Of a stretch of DNA of 20,485 nt, positions 6,692 through 15,446 are shown one piece after another. A program made the translations under genes and the position numbers. Within the stretch, counting starts at the first letter, position 1, and each line of letters opens with the position of its first letter. This DNA is from an uncultured Oscillospiraceae bacterium (GTDB lineage Bacteria > Bacillota > Clostridia > Oscillospirales > Ruminococcaceae), in contig CAKSGA010000039.1 of NCBI GenBank assembly GCA_934454435.1, positions 1 through 20,485 of the forward strand. Reading direction: 5' to 3'. The notes beneath the pieces are model-generated. The model made no database searches. It saw only the letters and a program-made list of their open reading frames with translations, and was not told the origin of the DNA.

Positions 6692-6720
6692 TTGACATAA
6701 CGAGGTTTTTAGGTTATAAT
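6692..6720 (+). promoter_or_regulatory. Consensus promoter of the main Ter operon
   Basis: TTGACA (6692-6697) and TATAAT (6715-6720) match the sigma-A consensus perfectly, with 17-base spacing. The leader is about 115 bases and ends with a small hairpin, TGCCG-GTTTA-CGGCA (6811-6825), five bases before the ribosome site. Such strength suggests substantial basal expression, perhaps limited afterwards by repression or by the leader. Confidence 0.85.
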
Positions 6721-6841
6721 TATCTATGAACAGGCTATTTTGTTGTAAAATCTTTACAGGGCCTGCGGGGATCTCAGAACAGTATCTCACCGATGTGTGA
6801 AGTGTATTTCTGCCGGTTTACGGCAAAACAGGAGGTCAATA

Positions 6842-7483
6842 ATGTCAGATTACATCAGAAGGCTGCCGGTATACCTGCTGCTCGACTGCTCAGGCTCTAT
6901 GTCCGGTGAACCCATTGAGGCGGTAAAGCAGGGCATAAAGGCTCTGCTCAGCGAGCTCAAGGGCGACCCTCAGGCGCTGGAGACTGCTTGCCTTTCAGTT
7001 ATAACGTTCAACAGTACTGCACGGCAGATCTCCCCACTGACGGAGCTCATGCTCTTCAAGGAGCCGGAGCTCACTGCGGGTGGCGCAACTGCCCTCGGCG
7101 GTGCCCTTACCGTACTTGCAGACTGCATCAGGAACGAGGTGCGCACCTCCACGCCCACTCAGAAGGGAGACTGGAAGCCGCTGGTGTTCCTGCTGACGGA
7201 CGGTACTCCCACGGATAACCTTGACGACGGCATCGAAGCGCTCAGACAGGTATCTACCAGCAACATTATAGCATGTGCTGCGGGAGCTAATGCAAATACC
7301 AACACCCTCCGCAAGATAACAAGCAACGTCCTGATGATGAACAACCTCACCGCAGGTGACATGGCTGCGTTCTTCGCATGGGTGTCAGGTTCCATCAAGG
7401 CTACCTCCAAGAGCATTGACGCAAAGCCCGGAGAGGCTGTTCAGCTTCCGCCTCCTCCCCAGGGATTTGCGATCGTTCCATGA
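6842..7483 (+). CDS. terY: TerY-like von Willebrand factor A (VWA) protein
   Basis: A 213-residue VWA-domain protein. The metal-ion-dependent adhesion site is intact: DCSGS at 15-19, a Thr in the AGGATALGGAL loop, and Asp120 in LLTDGTPTDN. It should bind a divalent metal and a protein ligand. The start at 6842 is preferred to an upstream in-frame ATG at 6797 because GGAGGT lies at 6831-6836, and the family begins close to its first strand (RRLPVYLLLD). It is the first gene after a consensus promoter and is followed 6 bases later by PP2C, then the kinase: this is the TerY-P triad known from Ter systems, thought to be a phosphorylation-controlled regulatory unit. Confidence 0.9.
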   Translation: MSDYIRRLPVYLLLDCSGSMSGEPIEAVKQGIKALLSELKGDPQALETACLSVITFNSTARQISPLTELMLFKEPELTAGGATALGGALTVLADCIRNEVRTSTPTQKGDWKPLVFLLTDGTPTDNLDDGIEALRQVSTSNIIACAAGANANTNTLRKITSNVLMMNNLTAGDMAAFFAWVSGSIKATSKSIDAKPGEAVQLPPPPQGFAIVP

Positions 7484-7489
7484 TGATAT

Positions 7490-8782
7490 ATGATCTTTGA
7501 AGATAACATTGAGCCGGAGGTTCCGGCAGAGCCCCCGGAGGAAGATCCCGCAGTCACTCCGGAAGCGGAGAACACGGCGGAGCCGGAAAAGACAGCACAC
7601 ATGTCCGACAACGAGGTCATGCGGCATACGGCGTCACTGTGGCGGTACCGGACCGTCGTGGAGGACGGAACGGAGCTTCACACCGAGTACCACTGCAAGC
7701 ACACAACGACCGGGCTCGGAGAGATCATAGGTGCCCGGGTGCGTGGCAAGAAGCACAAGCACGAGGGTACCAACTGCGACGACTGGTTCGAGAGCGCCGT
7801 GTCCGAGGGCTGCTTTATCACTGTAGTGGCTGATGGAGCGGGCTCCAAGCGTCTTTCGAGGATCGGCGCCCGGGTAAGCTGCGAGGCTGCGGTGGAGTAC
7901 CTCAAAGGCGCAGTGTCAGAGGCGTTCAGCTCTGACAAGGGGCTGAGGGCAAAGCTCGCCGGCGATATGTCCGGGGAGGAGTTCCTTGGCGCATGCGGCC
8001 AGTTTGCGGCGATCATACGGCACTCTGCGGAAGCGGCGTTTGACGCTGTGATACGGAAGCTCAGCGACCTGTATTCCGATAAGAACTACATCTCAGCCCT
8101 TGGCAGAAATCCAACGCTCGCCGATATGGGAAGCACTTTCCTGGCGGCGGTGGCGGTTCCGCTGGAGGTGAACGGTGAGAAGCAGCGGTTCGTTGTTACC
8201 CTGCAGATAGGCGATGGCTGCATTTGTGCGATAGATTCCGGCGCCGGCCATGACGGCTGTTTCAGGCTGCTAGGCGAGGCTGACAGCGGCGCATACTCCG
8301 GTGAAACGGAATTCCTTTCTGAAAAGGCGGTGGCTGAGGGCGCAATTGCCCGCAGGATCCGCATAAGCCGGGGCAGATCAGACATATTAATGCTGATGAG
8401 CGACGGTGTTGCAGACGACTATTTCCCTGCACAGCCCATGATGAAGCGGCTTTACCTTGATCTGCTGCTGAACGGTATCATTCCGATGAAGGGTATCGTT
8501 CCGAAGCGCAGCGAGCCCGCTCCGCTGAGGTTCCCGTCAGTGACTCCGGAGCAGGAGCCCGTGGCGGTACAGTATGCGAAGCAGCTGCTGCCGGAGAACT
8601 CGGACGAGGCGGTAAACGAGCTCTGGGACAAACGGGACGCTATTGCGCAGTACTCTCTGGCGGCGTGGGGGGAAACCCTCGGCGACAGCCCGGAGAAGCG
8701 TCTGCAGCTCTGGCTGGATAATTACAACGAGCGTGGCAGCTTTGACGACCGCACTCTTGTGGTTATGAGATTTGACAAATAG
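7490..8782 (+). CDS. PP2C-family Ser/Thr protein phosphatase of the TerY-P triad
   Basis: A 430-residue phosphatase. The metal-binding PP2C motifs are visible in order: FITVVADGAGS (Asp115), the MGSTFLAAVAV strand, LQIGDG, LMLMSDGVADD (Asp305) and the closing DDRTLVVMR (Asp419/Asp420). The first 40 residues are acidic and Pro/Glu-rich, probably disordered. Acting on Ser/Thr phosphate, it would oppose the neighbouring kinase. The ATG at 7490 is six bases past the terY stop and has no clear ribosome site, so coupled translation is likely; a start at 7601 (MSDNEVM) is possible but is no better supported. About 75 residues with no recognised motif lie between MSDGVADD and the final motif. Confidence 0.88.
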   Translation: MIFEDNIEPEVPAEPPEEDPAVTPEAENTAEPEKTAHMSDNEVMRHTASLWRYRTVVEDGTELHTEYHCKHTTTGLGEIIGARVRGKKHKHEGTNCDDWFESAVSEGCFITVVADGAGSKRLSRIGARVSCEAAVEYLKGAVSEAFSSDKGLRAKLAGDMSGEEFLGACGQFAAIIRHSAEAAFDAVIRKLSDLYSDKNYISALGRNPTLADMGSTFLAAVAVPLEVNGEKQRFVVTLQIGDGCICAIDSGAGHDGCFRLLGEADSGAYSGETEFLSEKAVAEGAIARRIRISRGRSDILMLMSDGVADDYFPAQPMMKRLYLDLLLNGIIPMKGIVPKRSEPAPLRFPSVTPEQEPVAVQYAKQLLPENSDEAVNELWDKRDAIAQYSLAAWGETLGDSPEKRLQLWLDNYNERGSFDDRTLVVMRFDK

Positions 8783-8791
8783 TGATCTTTC

Positions 8792-8819
8792 TTGGCGATA
8801 TAACAGTTTGTATTATAAT
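8792..8819 (+). promoter_or_regulatory. Possible internal promoter before the kinase gene
   Basis: TTGGCG (8792-8797) and TATAAT (8814-8819) have 16-base spacing in the 222-base gap between the PP2C and kinase genes. A second TATAAT at 8955-8960 lacks a good -35 box. The octamer GATATAAC occurs three times in the gap (8797, 8916, 8968). No open frame or terminator was seen in the gap. Confidence 0.45.
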
Positions 8820-9004
8820 TGGCGGGTCATACCGATAAGTCATTAACGGTCGGAATAAACGCTGAAATGTTGGGTTTTGGTGTGATTTCTGATACTCAGA
8901 GTAATTAGACTATAAGATATAACTGACTGTATGCAATGATTACACTACAAATTGTATAATGCCATCAGATATAACGGAAAGTAAAGTGAAGGGCTGGTGA
9001 AAGT

Positions 9005-10483
9005 GTGAACAGCGGCGACATTGTGACTGCAACTCTTGAGGGCGGCGGGACTATACAGTTCGTATATGACGCAAATGCTCCAAGGGGCGGAATGAAACAC
9101 ACGTTCTTCACTCCGGACAGGAAATACGCCGTACAGTTCTTCAACGACCCGATGGACGGGATAAATCCCGAGATACAGGACCGTATCCGCATGATAGTCG
9201 GAGCGTACAATCCCACCGTTTCTGAGCAGAACGGCGGAGCCCTCGGCAATACGGAAAAGACGGCGGAGTACTTCCGCAGCCGTTTCTGCTGGCCGGTGGC
9301 TATCGTCAGCAGCCCGGAATTCGGGATAGTCTGCCCGACGTATCCCCAGAGATTTTTTTTCGGGGAGGGTGCTTCCACAGTCGGCCTGAACCTGAAGGGC
9401 AAGGACAAGAAAAGCAACTGGTTCACCGGCAGGAACAGGAAGTACATAAGTCCCGGCGAGCTCGGCGACTTCCGCACGATGCTCAGCGCAGCGATATGCC
9501 TGTCACGGAGCGTCAGGAGAATGCACCAGGCGGGGCTTGCACACTCAGATCTTTCCTGCAACAACGTGCTGATCGACCCCAAATCCGGCAGCACGGTGGT
9601 AATTGATATAGACTCGCTCGTGGTCCCGGGGAAATATCCCCCGGAGGTCTGCGGGACCAAGGGGTACATCGCCCCGGAGGTCATTGCGACCATGGAGTTC
9701 GACTCGGGCGACCCCCGGCGGCGTCTGCCGTGCGTTTTGACGGATCTGCACGCATTGCCGGTCCTAATTTATGAGTACCTGTTTCTCCGGCACCCGCTGG
9801 AGGGACCAAAGGTATACAGCACAGCCTCGGCGGAAGAGGACGATTTCCTCGGAATGGGACCGATGGCTACATTTATCGAAAACCCCACGGACAGGAGCAA
9901 CCGTCCGCCGGACCTCGGAGTTACGATACAGTCGCTTTCAAGGGGACTTGAACAGCTGTTTCTCCGGGCGTTCGTGGACGGACTGCACGAGCCCTCCGAG
10001 CGCCCTACGGCGATGGAGTGGGAGCGTGAACTGCTGCGGGCGTGGGACAGACTTGTGCGGTGCGAAAATCCGCACTGCGAGAAGAAATGGTTCATTCTCA
10101 GAGATGAGAACGAGCCAGTATGCCCCTTCTGCAAAACAAGAGTTAGGGACAGGATCATCAGGCTCACACTGAAGAGCGAGATGAGGGGCAAAAAGGGTAT
10201 GTACCGTGACAGCGGGGAACTGATCGCCTATGACCAGATGCCGCTTTATGACTGGCATATCCTTTCCAATGTCCATAACGATGAAAAGGCGGGCACCGAA
10301 ATGCGTGCATATATCTGCAAGCACAGAGGGATGTGGCTGCTCGTCAACAATGGCGTCGGGGGAATGACCTCCCCGACAGGAAGGCTGGTCCCGAAAGGGC
10401 AGGCCGTCGAGCTCCGTGACGGGGCCGTATTCCGCATGACTGACCGTGAAAACGGGCTGCTGTGTGAAGTTTCGGTTTACTGA
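9005..10483 (+). CDS. Ser/Thr protein kinase-like protein with C-terminal zinc ribbon (TerY-P triad)
   Basis: A 492-residue kinase-fold protein. Recognisable parts are the catalytic loop HSDLSCNN (Asp182, Asn187), a DID metal-binding segment (201-203), the activation-segment end GTKGYIAPEV (218-226), and the helical lobe with PSERPTAMEW. The beta-3 lysine is not where expected: the strand reads YAVQFF, with Gln44 in its place, so ATP binding may use another lysine or activity may be low. A zinc ribbon follows (Cys353, Cys358, Cys373, Cys376), then a beta-rich tail that resembles a divergent FHA domain (inference). Translation starts at GTG 9005, with only a modest GGTG-type ribosome site. The Ca2+ ATPase gene follows after 22 bases. 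Together with TerY and PP2C it should form a reversible phosphorylation switch. Confidence 0.87.
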   Translation: MNSGDIVTATLEGGGTIQFVYDANAPRGGMKHTFFTPDRKYAVQFFNDPMDGINPEIQDRIRMIVGAYNPTVSEQNGGALGNTEKTAEYFRSRFCWPVAIVSSPEFGIVCPTYPQRFFFGEGASTVGLNLKGKDKKSNWFTGRNRKYISPGELGDFRTMLSAAICLSRSVRRMHQAGLAHSDLSCNNVLIDPKSGSTVVIDIDSLVVPGKYPPEVCGTKGYIAPEVIATMEFDSGDPRRRLPCVLTDLHALPVLIYEYLFLRHPLEGPKVYSTASAEEDDFLGMGPMATFIENPTDRSNRPPDLGVTIQSLSRGLEQLFLRAFVDGLHEPSERPTAMEWERELLRAWDRLVRCENPHCEKKWFILRDENEPVCPFCKTRVRDRIIRLTLKSEMRGKKGMYRDSGELIAYDQMPLYDWHILSNVHNDEKAGTEMRAYICKHRGMWLLVNNGVGGMTSPTGRLVPKGQAVELRDGAVFRMTDRENGLLCEVSVY

Positions 10484-10505
10484 CGGCTCGAGAGAGGAAT
10501 GGATT

Positions 10506-13391
10506 ATGAAGCAGTTTGGTTTAACAGACAGTCAGGCTGAGGAGTCCCGCAAGAAATACGGCGACAACAGTATGACGGAACAGGCTTCCGAGAGCTTCTG
10601 GGATAAGCTCAAGGGCAATCTCGGCGACCCGATGATAAAGATACTCATCGTGGCGCTGCTTATCAATATCGTACTGTCCATACTTGGCGGCGTCGGCGTT
10701 ATCAGGGAAGGCGCCCCCGAATGGTATGAGCCTATAGGAATTTTCATCGCCATCGCACTGGCAACGCTGGTGTCCACTTTCTCTGAGTATAGGAACGAGA
10801 ATGCGTTCCAGAAGCTCCAGGAAGAGGCTTCACGCATCATGTGCAAGGTGTACCGCAACGGCGAAATAGCCGAGGTCGCTATAAATGATATCGTAGTCGG
10901 CGACGCTATCCTGCTCCAGTCCGGAGACAAGGTGCCCGCTGACGGTATCATCATCGACGGTGACATCAAGGTCGATCAGTCAGTGCTCAACGGCGAGAGC
11001 CGTGAGGCTAAGAAGGTCGCAGTCCCCGAGGGCTGGACCGACACTGACGAGAGCCTGAATTTCGACAACGAGCACAAGATATTCCGTGGCAGCGTGGTAT
11101 GTTCCGGCAATGCCGTTATGGAAGTCACCGTGGTGGGTGATAAGTCCGTTTACGGTAAGATCGCAAGCGAGCTCCAGGTGGAAGACGACCGTGAAACTCC
11201 CCTTAAGCTCAAGCTCGGCAAGCTGGCTGACGGCATAAGCAAGTTCGGTTACATCGGCGGTATCGCCATCGCAATCGCAATGCTGGTAAAGACTCTGTTC
11301 ATGGGCGAGGGCGGCATCGAGGCGTTCCTATTCGCTGAGGGCGTGTTCCAGTGGGCGGCTCTGCTGGAGGCTGTTATACAGTCCGTAATGCTGGCGGTAA
11401 TAATCATCGTAATGGCAGTGCCCGAGGGACTTCCGCTGATGATCGCCATCGTTTCTGCACAGAACATGGGCAAGATGCTCAAGGATAACGTCCTTGTAAG
11501 AAAGGTAGCCGGTATTGAAACCGCTGGCTCCCTGAATATCCTGTTCTCCGATAAGACCGGAACCATCACCAAGGGCAAGCTGGAGGCTGTAACATTCATC
11601 AACGGCGCACTTCACGAGTCCAGGACCTTTGACGAGGTAGGAGGCAGGCTGAAGGACATTCTGTCCCTGTCTATCCACAAGAACACCCTGTCGGTGATCT
11701 CCGGCGAGGGCAAGGATATGAAGGTGATCGGCGGTAACGCTACCGAGCGTGCCATACTCGGCTTTGCGGCAGGAACTGTATGTTCTGCGAACGTAAAGGC
11801 AGTGGGAAATATCCCGTTCAATTCGACCAATAAGTACTCCGCTACCCAGGTGACCGGCGACTATGACCTGTCCCTCATCAAGGGCGCACCGGAGAAGATA
11901 CTCCAGCGCTGCTCCTATTATTGGGACGAGAACGGAGATAAGCAGCCGTTCAATATGACTGAGCTCAACAAGCAGATAGACGAGCTTGCAAACCGTGCCA
12001 TACGTGTGCTCGCCATCGCCACCAGTGAGGACGCTCTCGGCGAGGAAGCCCTCCCTGACAGCAACAACTGGACCCTGGTAGGCGTTGTAGGTATCCGTGA
12101 CGAGGTACGTCCGGAGTCCGTAACGGCTATCCGTGAGGTAAAGGGCGCAGGCGTGCAGGTGGTCATGATCACCGGCGACCGCAAGGAGACCGCAGTGGCT
12201 ATCGCAAAGGACGCAGGCCTGCTGGAGAAGGACAGCGACATCGTGCTGACCTCCGATGAGCTTGCAAAGCTCTCTGACGATGAGATCAAGAAGATGATGC
12301 CTGACATCAGGGTCATAGCAAGAGCGCTCCCCTCCGACAAGAGCCGCCTGGTACGCATTGCGCAGGAGCTCAATCTTGTTGCCGGAATGACCGGCGACGG
12401 CGTGAACGACTCCCCGGCGCTGAAGAAAGCGGACGTCGGCTTTGCAATGGGCGGCGGCACCGAGGTCGCAAAGGAAGCCAGCGACATCGTTATCCTGGAC
12501 GACAACTTCAACTCCATCGACAAGGCTATCCTGTACGGACGAACCATCTTCAACTCCATCAGGAAGTTCATCGTATTCCAGCTGACCATCAATGTTTCGG
12601 CAGTGCTTATCAGCTTCATCTGCCCGCTTCTCGGACTTAACAACCCGCTCTCCGTTATCCAGATACTCTGGGTAAACCTGGTAATGGACACCCTGGCAGC
12701 TCTGGCGTTCGGCGGCGAGCCGGCTCTCTCCCGCTTCATGCACGAGAAGCCCAAGCGCAGGGACGAGCACATCATCAGCAAGAACATGATGTCCCAGATA
12801 ATCACCGGCGCAGCGTGGACGTTTATTCTCGGTCTGTTCCTGCTGCTTGAGATAGGCTCTACAACGACCTATGAGATCACCACGACCAACGACGACGGTA
12901 CCACCGTAGTTTCCGAGCAGGTCTATAAGAACACCCTGTTTGAGGAACTCAACATCATCGACACCGCAGTGCCTGTCGTAAAGGACAATCAGGAGATAAC
13001 CGCCGTTACCATCAACAAGGGCACACCCGATGAACATGCTGACGTGCTTCCGATAGTGAACCCCGATGGCGGCTATTTCAAAATGATAGGCTATCACGCA
13101 TATCTGCATACGCTGTTCTTCGCATTCTTCATCTTCATTGCGGTGTTCAACGGCTTCAATGCACGTACTGACAAGCTCAACCTGTTCGACAATATCGGCA
13201 GGAACAAGGGCTTCCTGACCGTATTCGGTGCTATCGCTGTGGTACAGATACTCATGACCTACCTCGGCGGAGCTATTCTTGACGGCTATGGTCTGAACCT
13301 TGTAGAGTGGCTTCTGGTACTCGGCATGGGCATTTCAATAATCCCGATAGACCTTATCAGAAAGGCTATCGCAAAGGCAGCAGGAAAGTAA
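10506..13391 (+). CDS. P-type Ca2+-transporting ATPase (type IIB, PMCA-like)
   Basis: A 961-residue cation pump predicted to export Ca2+ from the cytoplasm. Family motifs appear in order: actuator loop NGES (162-165), M4 site VPEGLP (306-310), phosphorylation site DKTGT (Asp349), nucleotide-domain KGAPEKI, hinge TGDGVND (631-635), and M6 LWVNLVMDTLAAL, the last characteristic of plasma-membrane-type calcium pumps. The start at 10506 has GAGAGG upstream; an in-frame ATG at 10446 would overlap the kinase gene. An insertion of about 80 residues (about 780-858), rich in Thr, Asp and Val, lies between predicted M7 and M8 and should face outside. A calcium pump in the operon fits the calcium-binding TerD neighbours. 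Another divalent substrate cannot be excluded. Confidence 0.92.
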   Translation: MKQFGLTDSQAEESRKKYGDNSMTEQASESFWDKLKGNLGDPMIKILIVALLINIVLSILGGVGVIREGAPEWYEPIGIFIAIALATLVSTFSEYRNENAFQKLQEEASRIMCKVYRNGEIAEVAINDIVVGDAILLQSGDKVPADGIIIDGDIKVDQSVLNGESREAKKVAVPEGWTDTDESLNFDNEHKIFRGSVVCSGNAVMEVTVVGDKSVYGKIASELQVEDDRETPLKLKLGKLADGISKFGYIGGIAIAIAMLVKTLFMGEGGIEAFLFAEGVFQWAALLEAVIQSVMLAVIIIVMAVPEGLPLMIAIVSAQNMGKMLKDNVLVRKVAGIETAGSLNILFSDKTGTITKGKLEAVTFINGALHESRTFDEVGGRLKDILSLSIHKNTLSVISGEGKDMKVIGGNATERAILGFAAGTVCSANVKAVGNIPFNSTNKYSATQVTGDYDLSLIKGAPEKILQRCSYYWDENGDKQPFNMTELNKQIDELANRAIRVLAIATSEDALGEEALPDSNNWTLVGVVGIRDEVRPESVTAIREVKGAGVQVVMITGDRKETAVAIAKDAGLLEKDSDIVLTSDELAKLSDDEIKKMMPDIRVIARALPSDKSRLVRIAQELNLVAGMTGDGVNDSPALKKADVGFAMGGGTEVAKEASDIVILDDNFNSIDKAILYGRTIFNSIRKFIVFQLTINVSAVLISFICPLLGLNNPLSVIQILWVNLVMDTLAALAFGGEPALSRFMHEKPKRRDEHIISKNMMSQIITGAAWTFILGLFLLLEIGSTTTYEITTTNDDGTTVVSEQVYKNTLFEELNIIDTAVPVVKDNQEITAVTINKGTPDEHADVLPIVNPDGGYFKMIGYHAYLHTLFFAFFIFIAVFNGFNARTDKLNLFDNIGRNKGFLTVFGAIAVVQILMTYLGGAILDGYGLNLVEWLLVLGMGISIIPIDLIRKAIAKAAGK

Positions 13392-13399
13392 AAGCATGA

Positions 13400-13428
13400 C
13401 CGGGGCGCTGTGTCCGCAGCGCTTCCGG
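13400..13428 (+). promoter_or_regulatory. Hairpin between the ATPase and TerD2 genes
   Basis: CCGG-G-GCGCTG pairs with CAGCGC-TT-CCGG around TGTCCG. No T run follows, so it is not a standard terminator. It may be an RNA-stability or processing element that sets different levels for the pump and TerD2. Confidence 0.5.
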
Positions 13429-13453
13429 ATATGATTTCAAGGAGGAAAACAAA

Positions 13454-14038
13454 ATGGCAGTTAATCTTTCTAAGGGTCAGAGAGTAAGTCTTGACAAGTC
13501 CGTAACACTGGCAAGAATAGGTCTTGGCTGGGACACCAACAAGTACGACGGCGGCTACGATTTCGACCTTGATGCAAGCGTGTTCCTTCTGGGGGCAAAC
13601 GGCAAGGTGCTCCGTGACGAGGACTTTGTATTCTATAACAACCTTAACGGCAGGAACGGCGCAGTAGTACACACCGGTGACAACCGCACCGGCGAGGGCG
13701 AGGGCGACGATGAGGCTATCATCATCGATTTCACAAAGATCCCCCCGGAGATCGAGAAGATCGCAGTTACAGTAACAATATTTGATGCTGCTCAGCGTAA
13801 TCAGAACTTCGGTCAGGTTTCCAACGCATTCGTAAGGGTAGTCAAGATAGACTCCCCCGATGACGTGAATGGCGAAGAGGTCATCCACTTCGACCTGATG
13901 GAGGAGTTCTCCATTGAAACGGCGCTGGTAGTATGCGAGATCTACCGTTATAACGGCGACTGGAAGTTCAACGCAGTCGCAGCCGGCTACCAGGGCGGAC
14001 TTGAAGCGCTCTGCCGTGCATACGGCGTAAACGTCTGA
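13454..14038 (+). CDS. terD: TerD-family calcium-binding stress protein (TerD2)
   Basis: A 194-residue canonical TerD/TerE-type protein. It begins MAVNLSKGQRVSL, continues RIGLGWDTN, and has complete calcium loops DFDLDASVF (36-44) and GDNRTGEGEGDDE (75-87). The middle carries FDAAQRNQNFGQVSNAFVRVV and the end EIYRYNGDWKFNAVAAGYQGGL, all hallmarks of the family. The ribosome site AAGGAGG (13439-13445) is near perfect, the best in the cluster, so high expression is likely. It follows the Ca2+ pump and precedes a second, modified TerD protein. Compared with TerD1 at 5146 it is closer to the classical E. coli and Streptomyces proteins. Confidence 0.96.
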   Translation: MAVNLSKGQRVSLDKSVTLARIGLGWDTNKYDGGYDFDLDASVFLLGANGKVLRDEDFVFYNNLNGRNGAVVHTGDNRTGEGEGDDEAIIIDFTKIPPEIEKIAVTVTIFDAAQRNQNFGQVSNAFVRVVKIDSPDDVNGEEVIHFDLMEEFSIETALVVCEIYRYNGDWKFNAVAAGYQGGLEALCRAYGVNV

Positions 14039-14072
14039 CAGACGATAAGACTTTTCCGGAGGGGGCAGCGGT

Positions 14073-15419
14073 TTGGCAGGTTCGATCTATGACATAATAG
14101 CGGCAACGCCGACCGGCGGAACTGCGGCGCTCCCGGCGGGAGAATTCGAGGGTCCCGTGATGATCGGCAGAGCCATGCGGCTGACCGGCAGCAATACCAC
14201 GGTCTGGGCACGTCACGGCAGCGTGATAGACGTCCAGACCCCCGGGGTGTCGCTGGAGGGGCTCCGGGTGGAGATAACCGAGGGCGACCAGTCAGAAACG
14301 GCGATATCTGCAAAGTACCCGGTAAATGTCAGCAATGTGGAGGTGCTCGGCACTGTGAGCGGCTTCGGCTGCGAGGACGGCACGGTCGAGATACCCCGTA
14401 CCCTGGCACTTGGGGAGCTTTCTCCGCAGGAGGACAACACGTTCCGCATGACCGTGGATATCCCGGCGGAGGCTGAGATAGTCTGCACCCAGGGTGGTGT
14501 AAGGTTCAGCCCTGAGAAGCTCCCGGCAGGGAGGAGCGAGGTCTGTATCACCGTGGCAGCTCCCGGAACCCCGGGGCTGATATACACGGAGGTCCTGCTA
14601 GTTTCCGGGTTCCGCAGGAGGATATACCTCAGCGGAAGGTTCACGGCAGGGGCTCCGGCGGTGAGAGATAAAGTCATATTCATGGCGGAGGAGGTCCGCA
14701 GGTCTGCCCCGGTGCAGGCGGAAGCGGCTCCGGCGGGCGTTCCGGGTTCAGTCCCGGTGTTCGGGAGCGGAGGGGAAGCTGCTGCGCTGAATGTGCAGGA
14801 AAGCTCCGGTTCGGTGCTTCCGGGCGGTATCGCAAGGAATACTCCCGTACATGATGAAGATGTACCCGCAGGCGCAGTCACGGCGGACAACAACGCCGCA
14901 GCGCAGGTCCTGCGAAGAGGCCAGCGGCTGCCGCTGTCAAAGGTGGGAAGCTGCTTTTCGATGTACCTTACCGGCGTGAAGCTCGGGGACGTGGACATAG
15001 ACCCCTATGTGTTCATGCTCAATGAGAATGAGAAAAGCATAGGCGACGGCGGTCTGGTGTTTTTCGGCAACGAAAGGTCACCGGACGGTGCCGTGAGCTA
15101 TGACAGCGAGGACGGCCACATTACTGTGGATACGCAGAAGCTGTCGCCTGCCGTGAAGCGTATCGTGGCGGCGTATTCGGTCTACTCCGGGGACTCCCGC
15201 AAGAACTTTTCCCGGGTGAAGGACCCTATCCTGTCGCTGTATGTTCAGGGCAGGGAGTGCGTCAGCTTCCCTGTAGACGGGCTTACGAACGAGATAACTA
15301 TAGTTGCGATGGAGATGTACATATACAAGGGCGAGTGGCGCATTTCGGCGGTGGGCTCGGGCTACCGGGACGGACTGGTGAAGCTGTGCAACCGCTTTGG
15401 CATTGAAGTCAGCAGCTGA
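14073..15419 (+). CDS. TerD-domain fusion protein with an uncharacterised N-terminal region
   Basis: A 448-residue protein. The last 175 residues are a divergent TerD domain: LRRGQRLPLSKV, DVDIDPYVFMLNENEKS, VVFFGNE-like VFFGNERSPDGAV, and EMYIYKGEWRISAVGSGYRDGL. The second calcium loop (GDN.TG.G.GDDE in TerD1 and TerD2) is replaced by YDSEDGHITVD, so calcium binding is probably altered or lost. Residues 1-200 are beta-rich (FEGPVMIGRAMRLTGS, VSLEGLRVEI) and hint at stacked strands followed by an Ig-like stretch; residues 210-280 are an Ala/Pro/Gly-rich linker. The start is TTG at 14073, supported by GGAGGGGG at 14058-14065. Its place between TerD2 and YceG suggests a scaffold or adaptor role (inference). 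Confidence 0.82.
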   Translation: MAGSIYDIIAATPTGGTAALPAGEFEGPVMIGRAMRLTGSNTTVWARHGSVIDVQTPGVSLEGLRVEITEGDQSETAISAKYPVNVSNVEVLGTVSGFGCEDGTVEIPRTLALGELSPQEDNTFRMTVDIPAEAEIVCTQGGVRFSPEKLPAGRSEVCITVAAPGTPGLIYTEVLLVSGFRRRIYLSGRFTAGAPAVRDKVIFMAEEVRRSAPVQAEAAPAGVPGSVPVFGSGGEAAALNVQESSGSVLPGGIARNTPVHDEDVPAGAVTADNNAAAQVLRRGQRLPLSKVGSCFSMYLTGVKLGDVDIDPYVFMLNENEKSIGDGGLVFFGNERSPDGAVSYDSEDGHITVDTQKLSPAVKRIVAAYSVYSGDSRKNFSRVKDPILSLYVQGRECVSFPVDGLTNEITIVAMEMYIYKGEWRISAVGSGYRDGLVKLCNRFGIEVSS

Positions 15420-15446
15420 TAAATTTGAGAGGAATGGTCTGGCAGA

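Noticed and set aside
6727..6841. 115-base leader of terY considered as a riboswitch
   Set aside because: Only one small 5-bp hairpin is evident and no known riboswitch core was recognised.
9351..9358. Run of eight T inside the kinase gene as a programmed frameshift or slippage site
   Set aside because: The frame continues cleanly through the run and the conserved kinase motifs lie downstream in the same frame.
11328..13109. 593-codon open frame on the minus strand opposite the Ca2+ ATPase gene
   Set aside because: It is antisense to a strongly conserved gene, has no ribosome site or recognisable domain, and its composition is that expected from reading the reverse of GC-biased codons.
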